The position numbers and the translations under genes are program-made. The notes beneath the pieces are model-generated. The model was not told where the DNA came from. It did no database searches and saw only the letters and a list, made by a program, of their open reading frames with translations. A stretch of 64,000 nucleotides of DNA from Irpex lacteus (lineage: Eukaryota > Basidiomycota > Agaricomycetes > Polyporales > Irpicaceae), in contig MQVO02000001.1 of the NCBI GenBank assembly GCA_001986395.2, forward strand, positions 248,001 to 312,000. The letters run 5' to 3'. Shown here in pieces: positions 56,130 through 64,000 of this stretch; within the stretch, counting starts at the first letter, position 1; every line of letters starts with the position of its first letter.

Positions 56130-56554
56130 GCATACATTGTTGTGCTGACTTCACACAAGGGCTATTACATTGCTTGTGAGTAGCGCTATAGTCTTTGGTA
56201 TCGTCATTCACAAACTGATGGGGACCGTATATAGGACTACATGTTACTTACTTCAGACTAATTATATCGGTGAAGCTTGTCGTCACTTTCTCCAAGTCTC
56301 TCCCCTGCTGGACGATTTGGCGATGCCTATCGCGATGCCGTTTCACTACTCGATCTCGGCTCTAATCCATACCCTTTAGTTACCAGGTAAGTAGCCCATT
56401 TTACATTTATAGCTGTACTACCGATAAGCTTAAGTTAATGGACTGACTGGCCCTCACGATGCTAGGTATGATGTATCCTGTGACACTGCGTACTCTATTC
56501 AAACGAGGATATAGGTGAGGTGCTGTTACTATGGCCTGCAGCATTCTGAAACTC
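56130..56554. other. short region between N-acetyltransferase and GST genes
   Basis: About 420 bases. A plus-strand stretch near 56.31-56.38 kb reads like an exon (GRFGDAYRDAVSLLDLGSNP) and is followed by a donor-like GTAAGTA, but no start or continuation was found. A small gene remnant or chance. Confidence 0.3.
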
Positions 56555-57410
56555 CTAGCTATGGTCTACCAATGCCTCGCCTACATCAACATATTCATAA
56601 TCCGGAAACCTCTTCATGAACGTCGCCACAAATCCATCATGGAACTCGCTCATCCGTCTCCATTCCTCAGATTCGGGCCCGAACACGGTGCGAGGCCATA
56701 CCAAGATTGCAGCGATGAGGACATCACTGTACGAGATAGTCTTAGGATCTGGGCTCCCTGAGAACGAGGTATCTTTCCCCTCTCCATTGGCCGCCAAAAG
56801 ATACTTCAGCTTCCCTACTCCCTCCTCGAAGAGCTCCCACTGTTCTGGAGTGTTCAGCTCCGCTAGCGGTCTTTTGAAATGCGCCTCTCTCTCAGCCCTC
56901 AAGAACTTCTCGCTTATGGGGTTGAGGCTCGCGGTGATCTTTCGAGGACTATATGGAATACCGGGTAGCCGAGGAAGACCCAACCGTACTTGCTGAATGC
57001 CACATGAAGAGCCTCTGTGCCCTTTGGGAAGAGCGGAGGTGTGTTGGGATAGGTATCGTCCAGGTAACGCATAATGGGGATCGAGTCGGTCACGACTCTA
57101 TCGGTACTCGGATCGTATATCATGGGGAGAGTATAGCGATCGGTGATTCCGTCGTCTCGCTTCCCAGTGGGGCCCACGCCGAGCTTCTTGCAGAGGTGCT
57201 CGATATCGGGATACTCCACCCAGACGGTTTTATACGGGATATGTTTGTAGTTCAAAGCGTAACTAGCATTGCGGCGTATAATGGGTTGTAAGTATGGTGA
57301 GGATTGAAGTTGATCTTAATGATGTACCGGACTTTCCATGTGTTAGGTGACCACGGCCTAGCGGGCTGCCCACCAAGGGGGATGTCATAGAAGGTTATGA
57401 CTGACGACAT
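56555..57410 (-). CDS. glutathione S-transferase, fungal type, with apparent frameshift
   Basis: Conjugates glutathione to electrophiles in the cytosol. Exon 1 is 57410-57328 (MSSVITFYDIPLGGQPARPW); exon 2 starts at 57262 and continues in phase (ALNYKHIPYKTVWVEYPDIE). The N-terminal thioredoxin-like fold contains TDSIPIMRYLDDTYP, the glutathione-binding Asp/Glu-Ser region. The helical C-terminal domain follows (LNPISEKFLRAEREAHF). The pattern fits basidiomycete GSTs of the fungal Ure2p-like/FuA branch. At about 56.945 kb the frame must shift by one base to continue from HIVL into RKITASLNP. Either a base is missing (pseudogene or sequence error), or a 41-bp intron (GTACGG...ATATAG) removes the segment; the removed part looks like normal GST sequence, which favours the frameshift. 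Confidence 0.85.
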
Positions 57411-57966
57411 TGTCTTCTGCGACGAGTTGAGATGGTAGATAAGTGCCGTTCCGTACTGTGTATGACCATATTTATACTGAAGAATAGGTAATGTAGCCGG
57501 GAACCCCAGCTCGGGCAGTAATGGCTTGCTATTGTCGTCATTCGGCCACAACCTTTCGTTCATCCCCTGGCCACCCGCAAAAGCGCTATAAGGAAATATC
57601 CGTGTGGTATGTTGCCAACCTCCCGTTGCACGCTCCTCTCTGACGTACCTGTAGGTCGAGTTCTAAATCAACACCGGGCATCGGGCATTCCCTCTCGTAA
57701 AGAGACCACTAACACCCTAAACACTTGCCCGACCTCGATTCAAGGCCCGCATCCGACACTATGGTCCATACTAAACTATGGATGACGAGAATCTCCACAA
57801 GACATGGGGCTATGATTGGTATCCAATTATGTACAACACAACCACCGTATCCGACCATCCATCGAGAGCAAGTGACAAACGACCAAACAAACAAACGAAA
57901 GCACATTCCAAACTATCCATAGACGTAGTCCGTTCCATACCAATCCATCCGCAAACCATGATTTAC

Positions 57967-58765
57967 CTAAATGACGCCAGGCACCAAACGATACGGTACT
58001 TCCTTCTCCCATGTCTCCCATTCTTCCTTGAAGTGAGCGTGCAGAACTTTGTCCTCCAGCCCGCAACGTCCCCAAAAGCTCGCCATCAGCACGCTCTGCC
58101 ACAACAGATGTGCGCCAGCAAGTATCGGCCAACCTCCTAAGTGGAACCCAATCTGCGCCCACCATCCGCCCCGGCCGTAAGTGAAGATGGCAGCACCGAC
58201 CATCAGTGCGTAGTATCCGGTGTAGGATGGGTGGCGCACGAAGGCGTATGGTCCGGAACGCACGAGTTTGTGGCCTTCCTTAACGGAGAGTTCGAAAGTG
58301 AATGCCTTGGCGAGCGTTCTATAGCACCAGACCCGAAGGAGGGTTCCGCTGATACCCAAAGCCCATCCAAGGACAGCCACTGGAGGTATGGAAAGCGACA
58401 GCGAGTCGGCATGAGTGAGGTGGCGAACGGAGTTTACGAGAGTAATGGCCCCGGGCATATGTAGACGTTCTGCATAGTATTCCAGGGGTAGCTCGGTGAC
58501 GGCGAGGGCAACAACCTCCACGAGAGCCGTACTATAGAAGAGGGACTACATCAAGTGTTAGCATAATAATCTTTGTATCTCGCACGCATAATGCTGCACA
58601 CACCTTCCATATTCTGGCCATCCAGGTTACAGATAATGGCATCGTGTCCGTGTGCTTCTTCTGCTCTGTCTTCGGCGGTGGTGGGTTGGGCGGTGTAAGG
58701 GCCACGTTATAAGCCCACGACTGGCTGAGGACCATGATGGTGCGTATGAGGTTAACCCAAGCCAT
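57967..58765 (-). CDS. STE14: protein-S-isoprenylcysteine O-methyltransferase, 246 aa
   Basis: Methylates the C-terminal prenylated cysteine of CaaX proteins (Ras/Rho GTPases, fungal mating pheromones) at the ER membrane, using S-adenosylmethionine. Two exons, 58765-58604 and 58545-57967, join in phase to 741 nt. Several hydrophobic segments are visible (IPPVAVLGWALGISGTLL, ILAGAHLLWQSVLMASFWG). The family motifs are present: LVRSGPYAFVRHPSYTGY in the middle, and RCGLEDKVLHAHFKEEWETW near the C terminus, equivalent to the conserved R...EE..L...F cofactor-binding region. Length matches the family (about 240 residues). No damage is seen. The name STE14 is used for the family; lineage-specific paralogs exist in basidiomycetes, so this need not be the sole housekeeping copy. 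Confidence 0.92.
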
Positions 58766-61700
58766 GGTGCTTGCTTGTAAGTCCGGGGAAGTCGATGAAC
58801 TGAAGGGGGTACGAGAAAGGTGTAAGGCTTCGCCCTTGATCCTCATATTCAGCGATGTTTTATACGCAACATGTAGCGTCAGTGGTTGAGAACGGCACAG
58901 ATGCAATCGCAATTGAGGGGTCTGATAAAACGGCCCTGCGACAAGTTGCCGGCTATCTGTTTAATTTTATTATTTAGTTCAGCCGGGAAGAGCCATCAAT
59001 TTATGACATACACTCACTTTCGGCCTCCGCACGACGGATCTGAAGTGCGCTCGGCCGCGCATTGAGCAGCGAAGGCCTTTCGTCATACTCCGACATCTGC
59101 ATCACGATTCGCCATGAATATATTTTCTACCGATAATTGCTTGGGTGCCTGTATATCGTCGATGTCCGCCTTTCCACTAGACATTCAACAAAGTTCCTAC
59201 CTTCGACTTCACTCTTCACTGTCAGGGCGGGTAGTAATCCTGAACGCAACATCGAGAGCTGGATACGACCTGCCGTACCTGGTAAAGTTCATCAGCTAGC
59301 TGATGCGCTAATAAACAACTGCGCTCTGTCCAGGCCGAGCCCAAGGGACGAATGAGCCCTTGCAGAACGGAGATGTCGGTACGTTAGACGCGTCCGTGTA
59401 TCTTTCATTCTCACCTTCCCAAAACACGAAGAAAGGTATGTTCGTGCATGGCAAAAGCTCCCCTCCCAAAAGTTTACAGACCTTCAGAATATGCCGAGCT
59501 GTCTAGACTGCGCCTAGTGCTCGTTCTGCGGCGGGTGAAGCATGATTGTACCGATGCCCGAAGCCTCATGATACAGCTTCTCCTTCCCCATCTGGTGTGT
59601 TGTTACTTCTCCACCCTGCCCGGAGATAGGACTCACTGCACAGTAACCACGCAGCTCAGTTCGGGTGTCACCGTAAGAACACAGCATCTGACGCGGTGGA
59701 GAACACTTGCCTTGTCCAGTTTAATCACGTCGAAGAGGAGAACGCACAAAGGCGCGTTGTACGTACGTGGCGTTTGTCAGGAAAGTTCCACAGTTTTGTC
59801 CCACTTATTCGCCAAACATCGGCATTCGCAATCTGCCGTATTGTACGTATTTGGTTGTGTACTACTCACCGGCTCCGTAAGCAGGATCGATTGTGAGATA
59901 CGCACCCAGGAAGCCTCGTGCATTGCTATATTCCTGTGGTTTACTAGCTAGTACGCCACGTTGTCTTCTAGTGGATGATATCCAAGCTAGCGATTATCAA
60001 CGCCCTGTTAGACGGTATTTCCGTCAGAAAATAGCTATCTAGTATAGCGCAAGGTATCATGTATGCTTTGCGTGCAATTTCGTACTTACAGCTACCCTGC
60101 ACGAAGGTGTGCACGATATCCTCATTGCAACACTCCTCGACGTCGTGAGTGATCGTGCGGGGCAAGGTCCAGGACGAAGGCGTGGGGAGCGTGGCCGCGG
60201 AAGTAGATCCCTTTTGCTTCCGTGAAGCTGGGCGAGGGACAACAAGACTTGAGCTTGAACGCTTCGTGTTCCTCGAAAGCCTCGCGGAAGGCCTCATGTT
60301 CAGACCTTCTGTCTCGAACACCGAAATGTTTCCGTGAATGCTGCAGTGATTACACTACGGAATGAGGAACACACCAAACTGTCCCACTACGGTAAGTGCC
60401 TCGAGGTGCTCCAGCTCGTTGCACGACAAATGCGATGTTCACGAAGAACATGAGGGCACTGAGAGCAGGCGCGGCGAAATGGAGTTGAAATTCCCGATGA
60501 CGAATATCTGTGTCCTGATTATCAACTGCCGCATGGATTCCGACTCGATCGGGGACCCTAAATTGGTATGCTGTGTGGCAGAGACGTAGCGTTCACTTGC
60601 TAGAGGTTTAGATCGCCAGGTCAGCATGGATGGTAAGCCCTCTATAGCTCAAGAAGTCCCCGGTCAGTGAGTGTGCCTGCTGCAATATCTAGAGAGATAC
60701 GTAGCACAGCGGAGATTTAGGCGTTCGGCATCGTCGTGAAAGACGATCGAGCCAATATCCGCTAATATCCGTTCATCGATGATTAGCACACGAGATTCAC
60801 ATGTTGCTTGCATAGGGATGTCTCATCCTGTTCTAGATCTTCATGACGAGCCCCGAGAAGCCCGTCGAGCTGGTGAAGGTCCGGTTGTAGATGATGTTTT
60901 GTATAAGAACAAATCATGGCTCTAATGACGATCATGCACGTTAGAGCAAGTGTGGATAATATACAGAGATCTAGTATTGGGAGGTAAATAGGGCTTACTG
61001 TAGTAGTTGAGCTTCATAATGCGTAATGCCTTCGGACGGTCGTTAAGTAACGTCCCATCTACCCCAAGCTGTTCAACGCAGCTCGAGACGACTCCTCAAG
61101 CTTGAATTGGTGCCCGGATGAGTTTTGATGTTGCAGAATTTAGCACCAAGCAGCTCACGCTGTATTATAACAGAATGGCACTATCTCGCAGCAGTTTGAG
61201 CCCGAGAAGAGAGTTCTATGAGATAGCGTTCAAGTAGCGCATCTCGAGGTATGTAGATCAGCGAGCGTGTCGACAATTTCCTGAATTGAATGAAAATCCT
61301 ACTGGTATGGCTCGGCCAGGCTAGTAGCGACACACCCTCCAAGATACAGTAAACAGGTTTAGAAAAAAGGGAATGCAGGTCTAATAGTGATTGCTGGCAG
61401 TACAGAGGATGACTTTACCTGTACTTGAGAGTCCGAGTCCGACCTTGTTCGATCCGCTAGCGCTTCAAGGTTCGGTTCAATTGGTTGGAGATCTGAGAAT
61501 GAACCGATCCGATCCCCTGGTCTTAGATTACTGTATGGCATGTTGAGTTTACTTAAGAGACAGTAGACCGTGGAGCACTCTACCATTCTGCGAGTCGTTA
61601 CGAGCGTAGCTGCCGACACTTGATCCAACGGGTCCCGGTCGCACATTTCAGGTTGTCATGGACTGCCAATGCTGGATTCGAGTAGAGAGTGTAAGTGTAT

Positions 61701-61840
61701 ATGAGATGACCGTAGATATATCAAAATAGCATGGGTGGAGTGCGAGACAAGAGTGAAGAGCTAGAGATCAGACGTAAGGAACAGGAGCCACTGAAAACTA
61801 CCAACACCAGATTACCCCGGTGTATTCCCTATCTCGAGAA
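58766..61840. other. 3-kb region without a supported gene
   Basis: Many short ORFs on both strands, but none with convincing start, splice and composition together. The least weak candidates are a minus-strand frame at 60.32-59.97 kb (Arg/Ser-rich start, then TFVQGSCKY) and one at 61.65-61.36 kb. No transposon motif, tandem repeat or RNA gene was recognised. Probably intergenic with gene remnants. Confidence 0.4.
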
Positions 61841-63970
61841 TCACTGGGCCACCTCATAACGAAAACTATCGTCGAAACCACGTTTTCGACTCATCACCGG
61901 GACAGAACCATCCGCATACACCTGGCCATGTGGCGCACTTAATGGATAGCCCGAGGAGGCTCTGAAGCCCAAAGGTACCCGAAGCCGAGGTAGGTTTTCT
62001 CGAGGCACCAGGTAGGGCTGGAAGCACAGTGGCACTTGAGGGAAAGGTGGTTCTGGAACACCAGGTCCGTAGACTACTCTGTGGTATGCATTTGAGACCC
62101 TCGTGGTAGGGGAGAGTGGAATTAGGTGTGTTTGGTGATGCTGGAAGCCTGTGGGTATCGCTGGTGGTGGACGGTTGGATCTAGACACGAGCTGGACGTG
62201 CGCCTGACTCTCCGGTGAGGGCATGAACACATATGCCCTTTGATATGCGCTAGGGTCTACCATGGATGGCGATACAGGAATTGGCGGTGTTCGTTGGTGC
62301 TGGAAGCCTGGAGTTAACGGTGATGATGGGAGGCTCGAGATGTGCTGGACGCGCGACTGAGTCTCGGGAGAGAGCATGGCTTCGGGAGTGCGCACACTGT
62401 GGTATGTGCTGGCGCCTGTCGTGGGTAAAGATAATGGAGCTGGGGGAGCTTTACGCTTGAGGCTCGCCTGAGCTGCTGGTAACGATGGATTTGAGACAGC
62501 TACCTCAGTCTTAGGGGAGGGTACAGGAGGAGGAGTGTATACACTGTAGGATCCGCTAGAGTCTGTCAAGGATAAAGATAATGGAGCTGGGGGAGCTTTA
62601 CGCTTGCGGCTCGCCTGAGCTGCTGGTGACGATGGGTTTGAAACAGGCGCCTGAGTCTCGGGAGAGGCTACAGTAGGAGGAGTGCTTGCGTTGTGCTGTG
62701 CGCCAGAGCCTGTCAAGGATAAAGACAATGGAGCTGGAGGAGCTTTACGCTTAAGGCTCGCCTGAGCTGGTGGTGACGGTGAGCCTGAGACAGGTTGGAA
62801 GCGCGCCTCAGCGTTAAGTGGGGGAACGACAGGAGCACATGTGTTATGGTATGTGCTAGAGCCTGGCGTAGGAGATACTGGTACGGAGGCAGTTGTATGT
62901 TCGAAGCTCGTTTGAGTTGCTGCTGGTGTAGATGGGTTAGACACGGGCAGGACGAGCGTCTGCGCCTTGGGCGAAGGGGCAGGAGGAGTGTGTGCCCTGT
63001 CAGATGTCTCTGCGACTGGCGCAGGAGGGGATACTGGAGCGGGAGGCTTGTAGTACCGGAAGCTCGTCTGAACTGCTGGTGAAGGTGGGTTCGTGACTGG
63101 CTGAGGCTGGGGAGGGGCGATGACACGAGGAACGCACGCCTCACGATGCGGAGACACAGGGCTCGGATAAGCGTCGATCAGAGTCGTACTACCAGTGGAC
63201 TTTGACGTATTCTTAGAAGACGAGGAAGGTACGGGAGGTGTCTCGGGGGCTTTGGCGGCTCGAGCTGCTTTGGCTGCTTTCCATTTGTTCAACCGCGCAC
63301 GTTCTTTTGCCCATTCGAGCTCTGCTGGCGTTAGCATCTTCACTGGTGGCTTCAATTGTGTATCGGTGATGGGTGGTTCTTCGTCGCGGTTGTAGTTCCA
63401 AGCGCAGTCTTTACTGTGCTTGATATCTTTGGTTCCTTCCAAGGTGGCCCCCTGTACTCGTATGTTAGCATAATGAATTTATGGAAAAAAGTAGGACGTA
63501 CGTTGCACACCTATCGCACTTTTGGAATCCCTCCCAAAGAACCTTCTTCTCGATTTCAGTACGCTTCGCAACGCGGTTTACGTGTTTCTTTATGACCAAG
63601 TGTTGCTGCCAATCCTGCAACGTGTGCGTGGCTTGCGGTCCACACAGGCAACACCTCACTTTCTAATCCACCACATATTCTCGTCAGTAAGTGATTCAAT
63701 CACAGATAACTGTCTACTCACAATGTCAGACGAAGAATCGTCGGTCACGGTGGCAGGAAACCAAGCTTCGTGTTTATGTGGATCAATACCATGCTCCTGC
63801 AACTTGTGTACGTAATATTTGACCAAACCAGGTTGCTCCCTCAGCGCCTTCATATGCTTGAACACAATCTCGTCCCGCGACTGCGTTATATCTGGACCGT
63901 CAATGATCATCGGGTCGTCCAGACTGATAGGCAGAGGAGTGACGTCTTCTGAATCGGACGAGCAGTCCAT
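61841..63970 (-). CDS. proline-rich protein with zinc-finger-like N terminus
   Basis: Exon 1 (63970-63722) and exon 2 (from 63662) join in phase; the last exon runs from about 63447 to the stop at 61841. The boundary of the second intron (about 63.45-63.51 kb) is unresolved; it may use a weak GT or a GC donor. The N terminus is acidic. Exon 2 encodes CCLCGPQATHTLQDWQQHLV followed by IKKH, a C-x2-C...H-x5-H arrangement as in C2H2 or U1-type fingers, and then KCDRC; a later KHSKDC could add the H and C of a second site. The rest (about 500 aa) is Pro/Ser/Ala-rich and disordered, with three repeats around SLKRKAPPAPLSL. DNA or RNA binding is inferred. No named family. Confidence 0.65.
62425..62775 (-). 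repeat. three-copy internal repeat in the proline-rich gene
   Basis: The segment encoding AQAS(L/R)KRKAPPAPLSL occurs three times, at about 62.43-62.47, 62.58-62.63 and 62.71-62.77 kb. The DNA similarity is high (GGAGCTTTACGCTT word in each), embedded in a looser repeat of about 130-140 bp. Each copy carries a basic KRK patch next to a PPAP motif. Confidence 0.85.
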
Positions 63971-64000
63971 GATAGTGGGTGAGTGTTCGTGAAGGTTATA

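Noticed and set aside
59448..59951. 167-aa plus-strand ORF in the gene-poor region
   Set aside because: No splice context, no conserved-looking motif, mixed composition; not supported as a gene.

Overview
The window is a stretch of a filamentous basidiomycete nuclear genome, most likely an Agaricomycete. The protein-coding genes are broken by many very short GT-AG introns (about 47-65 bp). The protein families (chromodomain Ty3 retroelements, Helitron, fungal TET/JBP-like oxygenase, fungal GST, STE14-type methyltransferase, half-size ABC transporters) fit that group. No rRNA, convincing tRNA or CRISPR array was seen.

Left part (1-11.5 kb): nested mobile elements. A chromodomain Ty3/gypsy element (pol, an extra 3' ORF, polypurine tract, 3' LTR ending at 7546) runs off the left edge. 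It sits inside a Helitron Rep/helicase gene read on the minus strand, which is cut at the LTR border before its helicase domain.

11.7-26 kb: a lineage-specific accessory block. It holds an acidic multi-exon protein (minus), a 326-aa unknown (plus), and a large minus-strand gene whose N-terminal half carries H-x-D...H...R residues typical of TET/JBP-like Fe(II)/2-oxoglutarate oxygenases, apparently joined to a 640-aa unknown C-terminal region. It also holds a low-complexity 382-aa protein with a 20-residue motif repeated twice, and a 360-aa protein with an F-box-like N terminus and a nucleotidyltransferase-like motif.

26.4-30.8 kb: a second Ty3/gypsy pol, lacking gag and protease, followed by an LTR-like region. 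31.5-39.7 kb: two well-resolved six-exon genes of unknown function (534 and 571 aa; the second has an AT-hook tail), separated by poor, decayed sequence.

40-64 kb: mostly ordinary host genes. These are a secreted protein, two tandem paralogous single-pass membrane glycoproteins (minus), two tandem paralogous half-size ABC transporters (plus), an arylamine N-acetyltransferase, a glutathione transferase with an apparent frameshift, an isoprenylcysteine methyltransferase, and a proline-rich zinc-finger-like protein. ABC transporters, NAT and GST side by side look like a small detoxification neighbourhood. Exon models were built by hand by keeping reading phase across GT-AG introns; exon coordinates are given where the phase closes.
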